Numbered from the stretch's first letter, positions 1 through 10,302 are shown. The stretch: DNA of 64,000 nt from Methanobacteriaceae archaeon (GCA_030656015.1 JAUSNX010000012.1:62001-126000), one strand, 5' to 3'. Numbers and translations are program-made. The notes: generated from the letters alone by a model not told the origin.

Positions 1-1070
1 CGGCTAGTAGTATTATTTGCTATGGTTTCATTAATCCAACCATTTTCGGTTTTATAAATATATTTTAAAACTGGCAATTGGGTGTAGATCAGATGAGGGT
101 TTCCTAAGGAATCCATTACCAGAGAAGTGTAAGAACTGCCATTATCCAGCAAATCGCTTTTCCATGCACTATCCTTAGGTTCCACTAAGGAACTGGTAGT
201 ATTGTTGTTTAATATACCCGCAGTATTGTTTGAAATTGACAGATTAACCAGGAAATCAGCGACTGTGGCATTTTGTACATTAGGCATTAATTTAAAATTT
301 AAATTAGTTTGTTGACCAGACAGATTTAGAGATACCCTGGCAGTTATATTAAGATATTTTTGATTACCTGCTCTTAAATTACCTAGATACCATATCCCGT
401 CAGTATAATTATTATTGGTTATATTATTCCCGTGGGATACATATTCTAAACCTGGGGGCAGTAGTGCTTGAATTTGTAAAGCTGAAAGGTCTTTGGTTCC
501 ATTATTTTTTATAGAAACCGTGAAATTAATCAGATCTCCCGGATTAACTGTTGATTTATCCACCATGCTTTTTAAAATTATATTGGATGTATTAGTGGCG
601 TTAGTATTGTTGGTGGTGTTGTTGGTATTATTTGAAGTGGAATTGTTACTTATAGTGAGACTCACCAGCCCATTATTGGTTGTGGCATTTTGATCAGTAT
701 AAAACAATGACGATGTGAAATCCACCATTTGTCCTTTCAATGCTTCCAAAACATTTACGGTTATATAAAGCTGTTTTGAAACACCAGATTTTAAATTTCC
801 CACATTCCAAATCCCTGTTGCATTAGAATAAGTACCGCTGGAAGAGATATATTGTAATCCCGGCGGCAATAAAGCTTGTATCTGAACATTTGTATAATTT
901 AGAGAACCATTATTGGTTAAATTTACCATAAAGGTCACATTATCACCAATATTTACCAGGGGCTTATCTACCCCATTATTAATTATTATTCCTGAATCTG
1001 CAAAAGCATACCCCGCCATTAAACTAATTATTAAAAACATGAGTATTGTTGAAATTAAAGACTTTCTCAT
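1..1070 (-). CDS. DUF11-repeat surface protein, C-terminus cut off by window edge
   Basis: Secreted or wall-associated protein, about 356 residues visible; the frame is open to base 1, so the C-terminus lies outside. The N-terminus MRKSLISTILMFLIISLMAG is a signal peptide ending near AFA. Two tandem repeats of about 120 residues follow, each with NNG(S/T)..LTNVQIQALLPPGL-type text, the hallmark of DUF11/CARDB-like beta-sandwich repeats of methanogen adhesin-like proteins. They are separated by a low-complexity Asn/Thr linker. After residue 290 a new module begins (SLVMDSLGNPHLIYTQ..LKYIYKTENGW), resembling BNR/sialidase-type propeller repeats. The start has a GGAGAGGGG-like ribosome site just upstream. 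It is divergent from the ABC importer. The exact function is unknown; adhesion or an S-layer-like role is inferred. Confidence 0.8.
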   Translation of the reverse strand, partial: MRKSLISTILMFLIISLMAGYAFADSGIIINNGVDKPLVNIGDNVTFMVNLTNNGSLNYTNVQIQALLPPGLQYISSSGTYSNATGIWNVGNLKSGVSKQLYITVNVLEALKGQMVDFTSSLFYTDQNATTNNGLVSLTISNNSTSNNTNNTTNNTNATNTSNIILKSMVDKSTVNPGDLINFTVSIKNNGTKDLSALQIQALLPPGLEYVSHGNNITNNNYTDGIWYLGNLRAGNQKYLNITARVSLNLSGQQTNLNFKLMPNVQNATVADFLVNLSISNNTAGILNNNTTSSLVEPKDSAWKSDLLDNGSSYTSLVMDSLGNPHLIYTQLPVLKYIYKTENGWINETIANNTTS

Positions 1071-1408
1071 ATACCCCTCTCCATTTATTTTTATAAAATT
1101 TGATATTTTTGATTTATTGAAAAGAATATAAATACATATCGATAATTCTTGATAAAAAAATTAAAAAATATCAGCGTATAATTTAAAATAAAAATAAAGA
1201 ATTTTAAGTGCTAATAAAATATTATTACATCGAAAAAAAGTTAACAATATGTTTATTAATGCAATTAGTTAATTATGATTATCAGTTAAATAATAAAATA
1301 AAATTATTATCTCCACCCGAATAGAACCTAATCTTAAAAAACTATCCTAAAATATCCTTAATTTCTTATAAAGTAAAATCTTAATCAGAAAAAAGCTAGG
1401 TGAATACA
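1071..1408. promoter_or_regulatory. Divergent AT-rich promoter region
   Basis: Gene-free gap between two divergent genes. TATAAATA at 1127-1134 reads on the minus strand as TATTTATA, a plausible TATA box for the surface protein. Nothing else stands out; the rest is A/T-rich with no long inverted repeat. Confidence 0.45.
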
Positions 1409-2479
1409 TTGAATAAAAAATCCCCTGTAATTCTAATAATATCCATTATTCTCATAGCCAGCGGAGTAGTATGGCTATTTTTTGACACCAACCAATCCAT
1501 TGGCATTGATATCCAGCAAGTTACAGATATGCTGGGCCGTAATGTAGATATTCCATCTGAAACCAATAAAGTCGCTTCTATTTCAGCATCCACCACTGTA
1601 GAGCTTTTTATGCTGGCTCCAGAAAAGATGATTGGATGGAATGAAAAAAGAACCCGTGCAGAAAATATTTACATGAAATCAACTTATTCCAGCCTTCCGG
1701 TTATTGGAGGAGGTAAAAAAGATGCTAATTACGAAAATATAATCTCCATGAATCCAGACATAGTCTTGATAGGGCATGGGGGAACTGTAGACCAGGTGGA
1801 TCAAATTCAAAGTAAGTTTGGGAGCATACCTACCCTGGATATTGAAGGAGACAACAATTTAACCAGCATCACACCTTCACTGGAGTTTTTAGGAAAAGTA
1901 ATCGGCAAACAGGAACAATCTGACAAGTTAATTAGCTTCTACAATGACATGACCAAGGAAGTAAATTCCACTGTATCCACCATTCCAGAAAGTGAAAGGA
2001 AAAAAGTGTACTATGCACGGGATTCCACCGGACTAATGACCAATCCTCCTGGTTCTACCCATACTCAGCTTATTGAAATTTGCGGGGGAAAAAATGTGGT
2101 GGAAGCTCCTTTAACAAAAGGTAGTGTAGGAGTTTCCATGGAATTAATACTACAGTGGAACCCGGACATTATAATCACCAGTAATCAACATTTCTATGAT
2201 AATATTTATTCTAACTCATTATGGGCCGATGTTAAAGCAGTGAAAGAAAAACAAGTGTATATGGTCCCCACATCACCATTTAACTGGTTTGAAGGACCTC
2301 CTGGTGCCAATACCATAATAGGTATACCCTGGACCGCTAAAATCTTATATCCAGATAAATTCCAGGACATGGATCTTAAAAAAATAACCAAAGAATTCTA
2401 CAACGAATATTACCATTACAACCTAACTGACCAGGAAGCAACCAATATATTAAGCTCTTCTGGTTTGAAAAATACTTGA
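1409..2479 (+). CDS. FecB/BtuF-like ABC substrate-binding lipoprotein or anchored protein
   Basis: Binding component of a metal-chelate importer of the FecBCD/BtuCDF class, acting outside the membrane. About 356 residues: an N-terminal membrane anchor (SPVILIISIILIASGVVWLF), then the two-lobe TroA-like fold with VTDMLGRNVDIP near the front and NPDIVLIGHGGTVDQV and WNPDIIITSNQHFYDN, typical of class III binding proteins. I chose the TTG at 1409: an AGGTGA site sits at 1398-1403, five bases upstream, and the in-frame GTG at 1400 is part of that site. It heads a three-gene importer (permease and ATPase follow). The ligand cannot be read from sequence. Iron siderophore or cobalamin are common, but the MolBCA molybdate/tungstate importers belong to the same superfamily, and the adjacent nif and molybdopterin genes make that a fair alternative. 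Confidence 0.85.
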   Translation: MNKKSPVILIISIILIASGVVWLFFDTNQSIGIDIQQVTDMLGRNVDIPSETNKVASISASTTVELFMLAPEKMIGWNEKRTRAENIYMKSTYSSLPVIGGGKKDANYENIISMNPDIVLIGHGGTVDQVDQIQSKFGSIPTLDIEGDNNLTSITPSLEFLGKVIGKQEQSDKLISFYNDMTKEVNSTVSTIPESERKKVYYARDSTGLMTNPPGSTHTQLIEICGGKNVVEAPLTKGSVGVSMELILQWNPDIIITSNQHFYDNIYSNSLWADVKAVKEKQVYMVPTSPFNWFEGPPGANTIIGIPWTAKILYPDKFQDMDLKKITKEFYNEYYHYNLTDQEATNILSSSGLKNT

Positions 2480-2612
2480 AAAATTGAGAAGAAAATTGTA
2501 GAATAATTTAAAAACAAATATTAATAGTTTAAAAAATTATTCTTAAAGATTTTAAACAATTTTTTTCAAAAAAATTTAAAGAAGTTATTCCAAAAAACAG
2601 GCTGCTGATAAT

Positions 2613-3704
2613 TTGACTAAATTAAGGTTCAGAAATTCTTCCCAAGATGCGAATATTAATGATTCAAATGCTAGCAAGTCCTGGATAAATAATTCTCTGG
2701 TAAAAAAATTATCAGTGACTTCTTTACTAGTAATCCCTTTAATTATCTTATTTTTTATTTCATTTTTAATAGGCAGATATCCCATATCTCCTTCAGAGGT
2801 TTTAATGGCCCTGGCTGCGAAAACAACACTGGTGAATTATAATATACCTCCTTCAGTAGAGGTAGTTATTTTTCAAATTCGATTGCCACGAATTATGGCT
2901 GCCATGATGGTTGGCGCGGCTTTATCCATAGCCGGGGCCTCATTTCAAGGTATGTTCAAAAATCCTCTGGTTTCTCCAGATAAATTAGGAGTTTCAGCCG
3001 GTGCCGGTTTTGGAGCTGCTCTTGCCATTTTATTCGTTGCCGGTCCATTTATGGTACAATTTTCAGCATTTATGGGAGGACTATTGGCAGTGGGCCTGAC
3101 TTACATGATTAGTCAAACCTTTAAAGGTACTTCCATGCTCACTTTGGTTTTATGCGGGATAGCCATTGCGGCCCTGTTTTCCGCATTTATCTCAATGATT
3201 AAATATGTGGCAGATCCTTATGAACAGTTACCCACCATAGTTTTCTGGTTAATGGGTAGTCTATCTGCCGTTACCAACCAGGACATATTAATGGTTACCC
3301 CGCCCATGGTAGTAGGCAGTGGGATTCTCTTATTAATACGTTGGAGAATAAATGTGCTTTCCATGGGCGAAGACGAAGCTCAAACCCTGGGAGTTGACAC
3401 TAAAAAACTTCACATCATTATAATAACCTGTTGTACTATCGTTACTGCTGCAGCAGTCAGTATAAGTGGAATAATAGGATGGATAGGTCTGGTTATTCCA
3501 CATATTACTCGAATGATTGTAGGGCCAGACCATAAAGTACTTTTACCAGCCAGTATTTTTATGGGAGCTTTTTTTCTCCTATTAATAGATGATGTGGCCC
3601 GTACTATCACCACCGTGGAAATTCCCCTGGGCATATTGACAGCCATAATTGGGGCTCCCTTCTTTCTATATCTTCTAGCAAAAAGTAAAGAGGGATGGTC
3701 ATGA
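2613..3704 (+). CDS. FecCD/BtuC-family ABC transporter permease
   Basis: Integral membrane subunit of the importer headed by the preceding gene. It has 363 residues with a hydrophilic N-terminal tail of about 28 residues, then about ten membrane segments. Diagnostic FecCD text includes RLPRIMAAMMVGAALSIAGA, FKNPLVSPDKLGVSAGAGFGA and GWIGLVIPHITRMIVGPDHK, the last being the loop that contacts the ATPase. The start is TTG with only a weak ribosome site, so it is less certain than others here. Its 3' end overlaps the ATPase gene in an ATGA, implying translational coupling. Substrate specificity is not visible. Confidence 0.9.
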   Translation: MTKLRFRNSSQDANINDSNASKSWINNSLVKKLSVTSLLVIPLIILFFISFLIGRYPISPSEVLMALAAKTTLVNYNIPPSVEVVIFQIRLPRIMAAMMVGAALSIAGASFQGMFKNPLVSPDKLGVSAGAGFGAALAILFVAGPFMVQFSAFMGGLLAVGLTYMISQTFKGTSMLTLVLCGIAIAALFSAFISMIKYVADPYEQLPTIVFWLMGSLSAVTNQDILMVTPPMVVGSGILLLIRWRINVLSMGEDEAQTLGVDTKKLHIIIITCCTIVTAAAVSISGIIGWIGLVIPHITRMIVGPDHKVLLPASIFMGAFFLLLIDDVARTITTVEIPLGILTAIIGAPFFLYLLAKSKEGWS

Positions 3705-4540
3705 GTATTTTAAGGCCCGCCACTATTGCTGATAGGCCGAATTCAGACATTTTAAAAAATTGCTTGATGCAGGTATCTGATGCCAGTTTCTCCTATGACG
3801 GCCAACACAATATATTTGAAAATATTAATTTTTCAGTGAAAAAGGGAGACGTTTTTTGCATACTAGGACCCAATGGTACAGGTAAAACTACATTAATCAA
3901 ATGTATTAATGGTCTGATGAAATTAAGCTCTGGAAAAATTTTATTTAATGAAAAAAATATTTATTCTCTTAATAAAACAGAAATAGCTAAAAATATCGGT
4001 TATATACCTCAAATACACAATTCAACATTTCCATTTTCCGTTCTAGACGTGGTTCTCATGGGCCGGTCCCCTCACCTGGATATGTTTGCTTCCCCTGGAG
4101 AAAAAGATATTAAAATTGCGGAAGAATCCTTGAAAACTCTCAAAATTACCCACATGCGAGATGTATCATACACAGAAATAAGTGGGGGAGAACAGCAACT
4201 GGTATTTCTGGCCCGCATATTAACTCAAAAACCCAGTATTCTTTTACTTGATGAACCAACATCGCACCTTGATTTTGGAAATCAAATGAGAACACTCAAT
4301 ATAATAGAAAAATTGGCCAAAAATGGACTTTCCATAGTAATGTCATCCCATTTTCCTGATCAGGCCTTCATTTCCGCCAATAAAGTAGCTTTAATGAAAG
4401 GAAAAAGCTTTATTGATATAGGTTCTCCTGAAGAAGTAATCACCAAAGAGAATATGGAAGAAATATACAATATAAAGGTAAAAATAGTTGATATAGAACA
4501 CAGAAAGGCCTGTATCCCATTAAAAGTGAATGGGGAATGA
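3701..4540 (+). CDS. FecE/BtuD-like ABC transporter ATP-binding protein
   Basis: Cytoplasmic ATPase that powers the metal-chelate importer. Walker A GPNGTGKTT, signature ISGGEQQ, Walker B ILLLDEPTSHLD and the switch histidine in MSSHFPDQ are all present in the right order. About 279 residues, a little longer than the usual 255-265 because of a 20-residue N-terminal extension. The ATG at 3701 overlaps the permease stop in ATGA; an in-frame ATG at 3695 is also possible. It is the last gene of the three-gene unit and ends converging on the molybdopterin oxidoreductase. Confidence 0.92.
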   Translation: MSILRPATIADRPNSDILKNCLMQVSDASFSYDGQHNIFENINFSVKKGDVFCILGPNGTGKTTLIKCINGLMKLSSGKILFNEKNIYSLNKTEIAKNIGYIPQIHNSTFPFSVLDVVLMGRSPHLDMFASPGEKDIKIAEESLKTLKITHMRDVSYTEISGGEQQLVFLARILTQKPSILLLDEPTSHLDFGNQMRTLNIIEKLAKNGLSIVMSSHFPDQAFISANKVALMKGKSFIDIGSPEEVITKENMEEIYNIKVKIVDIEHRKACIPLKVNGE

Positions 4541-4686
4541 AATTATCTTTTTTTCTTGTTTAAAGTTCTTTTTCTTTTTAAAATAAATAAATAAATAAAT
4601 TAAAAAAATAAGTATCAAATAATAGAAAAAATGAAAGGATATGAAAAATTTAAACATGAAAATTAATTTATTCAATTAATACCGGA

Positions 4687-6711
4687 TTAATTATCACTTA
4701 ATTTTCTAATCCTGACCATAGTCTCGTAATATGGAGTCCCATTACCTTTTTCACTGATCATATCTTCTGTTAAAATATTAACACATTTATTGTGAACAAT
4801 CCAGCCCCCCCTATAAGTAGATACGCAGTCTTTCCGGGTATCAGGGTCTGATGAAATTTTAACTTCTAGTGAGCCTGATTTTGACTCTAAAATTGCTAAA
4901 TCGCCATTTTTCAAACCAAGGCTTTCCAGTATCTGAGGGTGAACCTTAAGTTCTAAATGGTCCTTTACCATTTCTTTATCTGGAATTTCAGAACCCACCC
5001 ATTTTTCAGGCATTATGGAAAGCAATCTTAAAGAATAATCACCCGAATCGCGTATATTCTCTATTTTACTGTCATTCTCTTTGGAAGAAAAATTATCCGG
5101 GGTAAATTCATTTTTTTCAGAATATTGATCGCATTCATTCATTTCAAATTCGTTAATAAACTGGAATTTTCGAGATTCGGTGAAAAACTGCTTATCTGAA
5201 TAGGGAGTAACTGGAGGGCCAGGAATTCTTTGCGGTTTTTCCAGGAGATTTTCAAGATTAATTCCTTTTTTAAGGATAGGATCCGCCAGTTTCTCCAGCC
5301 ATTGCTGGTTGTTGCCAGCCATGTCATTACCAAAGCCTAATATATTGGCCAGTTGCTGAAATATCCACAATTCAGATTTACATTCACCTTGAGGATCTGC
5401 CACCGGATTTAATGGAGATACAATGTGATGACCATAGGCTCCCAACAAATCCTGATCCTCCAGGAAAGTGGTGGCGGGTAAAAATAAATCTGCAGTTTGT
5501 GAAGTGTCATTTAAGAATTGATCCACCATTATTACAAAATCTGCACTTTTAAAAGCCTTTTTAACCTTCATGGAGTTAGGGCACATGGCCACGGGATTTC
5601 CGGCGGTTAAAAATATCAATTTTATGGGGGGCTCGGCATCAAGAATGGCCTGACCAATGGTAGGCATGGGAAGTTTTCGATGATGTGGTGCGAGTTCTTC
5701 AGCAGCCCACTTATCATCAAAAAATCCAAATTCATCAAATCCCTGGCTTACTCCACCACCAGAAACTCCCAGATTTCCAGAAACCGCGGCCAGTGCATCA
5801 ATCATTCTAAAAATTAAATGGCCTTTTAAATAACGGTGCAAACCCCAACCAGTTATAATGCTACTAGGGCCGTTTAAATAAATATTAGCCAGAATTTCCA
5901 GCTCAGATAAGGGAATATCACATTTTACAGCCAGTTCTTCCAGAGTATAATCATTCAGGATTTTCTGGTATTGGTCAAAGTTCTCACTGTGATTTTCAAT
6001 AAATTCCTGGTCTTCTAGGCCTTCTTTTAAAATAATCTTGGCCATGGCCATGGCCAGATAGGAGTCATTGCCCGGTTTTGGCTGGTAATGAATATCACTG
6101 GCCCTTGCAGTTCTGGTTTTTACCGGATCTATAGTTACCACTTTTGCCCCATTTTTTTTGGCCTTTTTAATGATTTTCCATATATGAAGGTCAGTAACTG
6201 CCGGGTTTCGTCCCCATATAATTATAAGATTACTATTTAAGTGATCTATGGGGTCATGTGATATTCTTTCACCTAAATCCATCTCCTGGCCGGCTTGACC
6301 AGTTCCTCCACATACCGTACCATAGAGAGTGGATGCCCCTCCTAAAAGATTGAAAAATCTTCTATTAAGAATTCTTAGAGCAGTTCTGGCACCAAATCCT
6401 TGATAATAAAGTATTGATTCTACCCCATGCTCCTGGATGGTTTCTGATATTTTATCTGCTGCTATTTGAAGTGCTTCACCCCAGGATATTCTTTCCCATT
6501 CCCCATTTTTTTTTATAATGGGATGGAGTATCCTTTTAGGATTGTAAAACCTGTCTTTGAGGAATTTAGAAGTGCTGGGGCATAAAAAACCCTGAGTGTA
6601 GGCATGTTCCGGATTTCCATTTAAGGAAGTTATTTTACCATTATCTACCGTGGCAATTATGCTACAGGATCCCGGACAGTCCTTAGTACAGGCCGTTAAA
6701 ATTTTTTTCAA
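4687..6711 (-). CDS. Molybdopterin oxidoreductase at the end of the nif gene run
   Basis: Member of the DMSO-reductase/formate-dehydrogenase superfamily, about 674 residues, predicted to bind a bis-pterin Mo or W cofactor and one [4Fe-4S] cluster. The N-terminal cluster motif is C8-x3-C12-x3-C16-x27-C44. Cys134 in YGTVCGGTGQAG is the likely metal ligand. IIIWGRNPAVTDLH, VTIDPVKTRTA and the C-terminal dinucleotide-binding domain (LEVHPQ-like, SGSLEVKIS) complete the family pattern. No signal peptide, so it is cytoplasmic. I prefer the TTG at 6711 (AAGGT eight bases upstream, and the protein then begins MKKILTACTKDCPG) over an upstream TTG at 6753. It lies 63 bases after nifX in the same direction. 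Substrate unknown; no electron-transfer partner is adjacent. Confidence 0.85.
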   Translation of the reverse strand: MKKILTACTKDCPGSCSIIATVDNGKITSLNGNPEHAYTQGFLCPSTSKFLKDRFYNPKRILHPIIKKNGEWERISWGEALQIAADKISETIQEHGVESILYYQGFGARTALRILNRRFFNLLGGASTLYGTVCGGTGQAGQEMDLGERISHDPIDHLNSNLIIIWGRNPAVTDLHIWKIIKKAKKNGAKVVTIDPVKTRTARASDIHYQPKPGNDSYLAMAMAKIILKEGLEDQEFIENHSENFDQYQKILNDYTLEELAVKCDIPLSELEILANIYLNGPSSIITGWGLHRYLKGHLIFRMIDALAAVSGNLGVSGGGVSQGFDEFGFFDDKWAAEELAPHHRKLPMPTIGQAILDAEPPIKLIFLTAGNPVAMCPNSMKVKKAFKSADFVIMVDQFLNDTSQTADLFLPATTFLEDQDLLGAYGHHIVSPLNPVADPQGECKSELWIFQQLANILGFGNDMAGNNQQWLEKLADPILKKGINLENLLEKPQRIPGPPVTPYSDKQFFTESRKFQFINEFEMNECDQYSEKNEFTPDNFSSKENDSKIENIRDSGDYSLRLLSIMPEKWVGSEIPDKEMVKDHLELKVHPQILESLGLKNGDLAILESKSGSLEVKISSDPDTRKDCVSTYRGGWIVHNKCVNILTEDMISEKGNGTPYYETMVRIRKLSDN

Positions 6712-6774
6712 TTCGATACCTTCTAAATACTGATATTTTCTATTTCTAGACAATATTTTAGCAAAATAGTTATA

Positions 6775-7122
6775 TTAATCTCTAATCATCTCTAATTCAT
6801 TTTCCTTTAAGTAGTATTTTATAGCCTCCGCAATAGTCCCAGAGAATTGTAATGGAATTATACCTTCTTCTTCAAGTTTTGAAGCTGGTTTTTGGCCCAT
6901 TCTGCTGCATAAAATGGCCTTACAATCTGTTATAATATCCAGAGATTGCATCCACCGGTCTGAATGCTCTTGGAGTGGTTTTTTTTCTTTTTCTCTTAGT
7001 TCCATGAAATTAACCTGATTTCCTTCCACTTCAAATATGAGAAAGTGCGAAACATCTCCAAAATGCATATTTACAGTTTTACCATCACTGGAAGCTATCG
7101 CAATTCGAATATTCTCACCCAT
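6775..7122 (-). CDS. nifX: NifX-like dinitrogenase cofactor-binding protein
   Basis: Single-domain protein of 115 residues of the NifX/NifB C-terminal/NafY family (dinitrogenase iron-molybdenum cofactor domain). IRIAIASSDGKTVNMHFGDVSHFLIFEV is the characteristic front. Family members carry NifB-co or FeMo-co precursors between NifB, NifEN and the apo-enzyme. It follows nifN by 53 bases and has its own GAGGT site. A free-standing domain protein of the NifB-associated type is the alternative reading, but position at the end of nifHI1I2DKEN argues for nifX. No nifB is in the window. Confidence 0.85.
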   Translation of the reverse strand: MGENIRIAIASSDGKTVNMHFGDVSHFLIFEVEGNQVNFMELREKEKKPLQEHSDRWMQSLDIITDCKAILCSRMGQKPASKLEEEGIIPLQFSGTIAEAIKYYLKENELEMIRD

Positions 7123-7175
7123 ATTTTAACCTCATTTCAATCTTAATCATTATTTAAATCATCTAATTTCTAAAT

Positions 7176-8621
7176 TCACTCAATTTCCCATCCTGAGGCA
7201 TCATAGTACTTTTCCAGAATCATGTTGGCCAGAGTATCCACTAATCTGATTCCTGCTGAATAACCAATAATAGGGGTTCGCTGAGCACCCATTCTATCAT
7301 ATATAGGAAATCCTACTCTAAAAAGAGGAATATTCTCTTCATTAGCTATACGCGCCCCGTAAGAATTTCCAATCAGCAAATCAACTGGATTGTCTTTTAT
7401 ATAATTTTGAAGATCATAAAGGTCGCATCCTTCCATTACTGCAGGTTTAGTAGAGTTTTCTTTGGCCACTTCTTTCATGTCGTCCAGAAAGCGAGTATTT
7501 TCAGCACCAGTACAGACCACTGCCGGTATCATGCCCAGCTCTGCAGTAAATCCAGCCAAACCACTCACCACGTCCGGGTCACCATATATGGCCACTTTTC
7601 TTTGATAATTGTAAGGGTGAGCATCGATTATAGTATCAATAAGCCGACCTCTATCCTTTTCCAGTTTCTCGGGGAGATCGCAATTTTGAATTTGGCAGAT
7701 TGCTGAGATGAATTTATCTGTGTTTTTTAATCCCACGGGAAGAGGCCCAGATATGGATTTGACATCAAAACGTTTTTCCAAAAACTTTGCTCCTGAATTG
7801 GCATGTTTACATAAGGAAATAGTAGCTTTAGAATTTGCAGAATCAATTATTTCATTTACTTTAGTTCCTGCAGGCGGTAAAAATGAAACAGAATCTGTGT
7901 GGGGTGCATCAAGGGATTCTGAATTGTCCGTGAGTATGATACTAGAACATTCCATTAGTTCCAGAATTTCCTTAATTTCCCGGACATCTGCTGGGGAAAT
8001 ATTTCCCGTTATAATGTTTATTTTATCATTAGCTTGATTCTGTACAGCCATATTTTCCAGAAGCGATTTAACTGCTTTATCATACCCATCAACATGTGAA
8101 CCAGAATAGCTGGGTGTGGATATGGGAATTATAGGTGGTAATTCTTCATCAGGATGCTCTGATCTGAATTTTCGGATTATGAGACCCATATCATCCCCAA
8201 TGGTTTCAGTGAGACAGCTAGAGGTTACACCAATTAATTTTGGTTTGTATTCCCTCCAAATTGTCTCTAAAGCTTTTAATAAGTTTTCTTCTCCGCCATA
8301 TACTACTGTACTTTCACTCATGGAGGTGGATGATATATTTACTGGTTCACGAAAGTGTCTGCACATCTGGAACCTCAAATAAGTACTGCATCCTTGAGAA
8401 CCATGAATTAGTGGCATAGCTCCCTCAATTCCCAAAAGAGCCTGTACCGCACCCATAGGCTGACACATTTTTGAGGGATTAATCACTGCAAAATGTTTTT
8501 TTGATTTAGGAATGCTAATTTCAGCACATGACCCCTTACAGATTGTATGTGAACCTGAATCGCAGCCAGTTAAATCTTGGCATTTTGAATCTTCATTAGG
8601 GAGTAATTTATCTTCATTCAT
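7176..8621 (-). CDS. nifN: Nitrogenase cofactor scaffold subunit NifN
   Basis: Partner of NifE in the NifEN scaffold on which the FeMo cofactor is finished. 481 residues, NifK/NifN fold: [36 protein letters not shown] near residue 50, [11 protein letters not shown] near 135, and [12 protein letters not shown] in the third domain. It resembles NifK but has a Cys-rich N-terminal tail ([19 protein letters not shown]) of about 35 residues. The ATG overlaps the nifE stop by eight bases, so the two are translationally coupled, as expected for subunits made in equal amounts. Confidence 0.93.
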   Translation of the reverse strand: MNEDKLLPNEDSKCQDLTGCDSGSHTICKGSCAEISIPKSKKHFAVINPSKMCQPMGAVQALLGIEGAMPLIHGSQGCSTYLRFQMCRHFREPVNISSTSMSESTVVYGGEENLLKALETIWREYKPKLIGVTSSCLTETIGDDMGLIIRKFRSEHPDEELPPIIPISTPSYSGSHVDGYDKAVKSLLENMAVQNQANDKINIITGNISPADVREIKEILELMECSSIILTDNSESLDAPHTDSVSFLPPAGTKVNEIIDSANSKATISLCKHANSGAKFLEKRFDVKSISGPLPVGLKNTDKFISAICQIQNCDLPEKLEKDRGRLIDTIIDAHPYNYQRKVAIYGDPDVVSGLAGFTAELGMIPAVVCTGAENTRFLDDMKEVAKENSTKPAVMEGCDLYDLQNYIKDNPVDLLIGNSYGARIANEENIPLFRVGFPIYDRMGAQRTPIIGYSAGIRLVDTLANMILEKYYDASGWEIE

Positions 8622-10155
8622 TTTTAACTATCCCCTGATAATATTTTGAGGTTAATTTCCATACCGGGCTGGAAACTGCCCGGTCTACTTCTTTGGCAAA
8701 GTTTATAAATCCATTGAAACTTGCAAATGAGCTTATTCTATCATGATTAAAGTCACAGAAAGGAATGCCTAACTTGTGAGCCATATATTTTTCTTTAGCC
8801 CCAGATACAATTAAATCAGGATGATATTTTTTCAGTAGTTTGGCCAGTTCCATAGAGTTGGCATCATCTACCACCAGAGTACCTTCACTTACTGTCTCCA
8901 TTATTCGGTGGTAGTCTTCAGGTAGTCCGTTCTGAGTTCCAGTCATTATAACTTTCATTCCCAGCTCTTCAAAGGCACTGATAAGAGACCAGGCCTTATT
9001 ACCACCCACGTAAACCGCTACTCTTTTTCCAGTTAATCTGGTTTTATAGTGGCTTATTTCAGATTTTACCTTTTTTATTTCTGTTTCAATTATTTTCTCA
9101 GCTATTTCCCTGATTTCAGGATATTGGTCCTGGAAAAAATCAGCAATGGAAAGCAGAGATTTACCCGTATCTTCTATTCCAAAGAAATTAACTTTAAGGT
9201 GAGGAATACCGTATTTTTCCTCCATTTGCCGGGCCAGATAATTAGAAGATTTCTGACATTGCACGATATTCAAAACAGCTAGATGGGCATTGGCAATTTC
9301 TTCTACGCAGGAGTCCCCAGTTATGGCCGATTGAACAGTTATACTCATTTTCTCAATTAATGGCTTTATAGCCCACAAATCACCAGCCACATTAAATTCT
9401 CCCACAATATTTAAATTGGGGCCTTTTTCTTGAGTTGAAACCAGTGATTTTTGATCTAATCCAGTTTCTTCCGGTTTTCCAGTCCCAATCAAATGATTTA
9501 GCATGGCATCGCAGGCCAGTTGATGGCCCAGAGATTTATTAAAACTTCTGAATCCCTCAGATTGAACAGGTATAATGCGACACTTGGTGATTTCTTCTGC
9601 TTCCCTAGCAACACTTTTTAAATCGTCACCAATTAATCCTACTACACAGGTGGAATAGACAAATATGGCTGCGGGATTGTAAATTCCATTGAGTTCAATA
9701 ATTGTATCAAATAATTTTTTTTCACCACCAAATACAATGTCCTTTTCCTGAAGGTTAGTGGAGAATCCTTTTTTATATAATTCTTCTCCAGAACTCCTAC
9801 TTCCACGAATATCCCATGTACAAGACGCACATCCAACAGGACCGTGTACCAAATGTATGGCATCAGTTATAGGCATTAGAACCACTCTCGCCCCACCATA
9901 TACACAGGATCTTTGAGTAACTGCCCCAGGGACAGAGGCCATGTTACATGTGGGGCCTCCTTCATCACCTTCGTCTTTTTTCACACACATGTGATCTATT
10001 CGGGATTCCAGAGTTTTTATGATTGAGTCTGGAACTTCAGTAATAATCAAGTCATCATTTTGTGGTGATTCACTTGATTTTAATTCCTTTAAAGGCTCTT
10101 TAGCAGTTGATTTTAATGATTCAGATCCATTAAATTTTTTTGAGGAATTTTTCAT
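8614..10155 (-). CDS. nifE: Nitrogenase cofactor scaffold subunit NifE
   Basis: NifD-like half of the NifEN scaffold, 513 residues. Conserved features are [58 protein letters not shown] and [16 protein letters not shown] hydrophilic extension of about 50 residues (Ser/Lys/Glu-rich) precedes the conserved part. GGTGGTG lies upstream of the ATG. It is separated from nifK by 285 bases containing a strong hairpin and a 12-base palindrome, so it may have its own promoter or be partly insulated from the structural genes. Confidence 0.94.
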   Translation of the reverse strand: MKNSSKKFNGSESLKSTAKEPLKELKSSESPQNDDLIITEVPDSIIKTLESRIDHMCVKKDEGDEGGPTCNMASVPGAVTQRSCVYGGARVVLMPITDAIHLVHGPVGCASCTWDIRGSRSSGEELYKKGFSTNLQEKDIVFGGEKKLFDTIIELNGIYNPAAIFVYSTCVVGLIGDDLKSVAREAEEITKCRIIPVQSEGFRSFNKSLGHQLACDAMLNHLIGTGKPEETGLDQKSLVSTQEKGPNLNIVGEFNVAGDLWAIKPLIEKMSITVQSAITGDSCVEEIANAHLAVLNIVQCQKSSNYLARQMEEKYGIPHLKVNFFGIEDTGKSLLSIADFFQDQYPEIREIAEKIIETEIKKVKSEISHYKTRLTGKRVAVYVGGNKAWSLISAFEELGMKVIMTGTQNGLPEDYHRIMETVSEGTLVVDDANSMELAKLLKKYHPDLIVSGAKEKYMAHKLGIPFCDFNHDRISSFASFNGFINFAKEVDRAVSSPVWKLTSKYYQGIVKNE

Positions 10156-10190
10156 AATACACCACCACGGCTTGATTTATGATATTTTAA

Positions 10191-10202
10191 TGATAATTAT
10201 CA
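10191..10202. promoter_or_regulatory. Perfect 12-base palindrome upstream of nifE
   Basis: TGATAATTATCA is self-complementary and lies 36-47 bases before the nifE start. On the minus strand an AT-rich TATA-like stretch (TTTATAATTATATGG, about 10243-10257) lies further upstream. The pair could be a promoter with an operator for a nifENX unit. It may also be chance in AT-rich DNA. Confidence 0.3.
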
Positions 10203-10302
10203 ACTAATTTATTAATTTCATGCAAATTATTCAGTAAAAACCCATATAATTATAAATTGAATATTGAATTTTAAAAAATTTAAATAAAAGTAGTATATTA
10301 AT

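Noticed and set aside
7407-8382. Open frames on the strand opposite nifN, and similar ones opposite nifD, nifK and fwd genes
   Set aside because: They are antisense shadows with no ribosome sites, no recognisable protein text and full overlap with clear genes.
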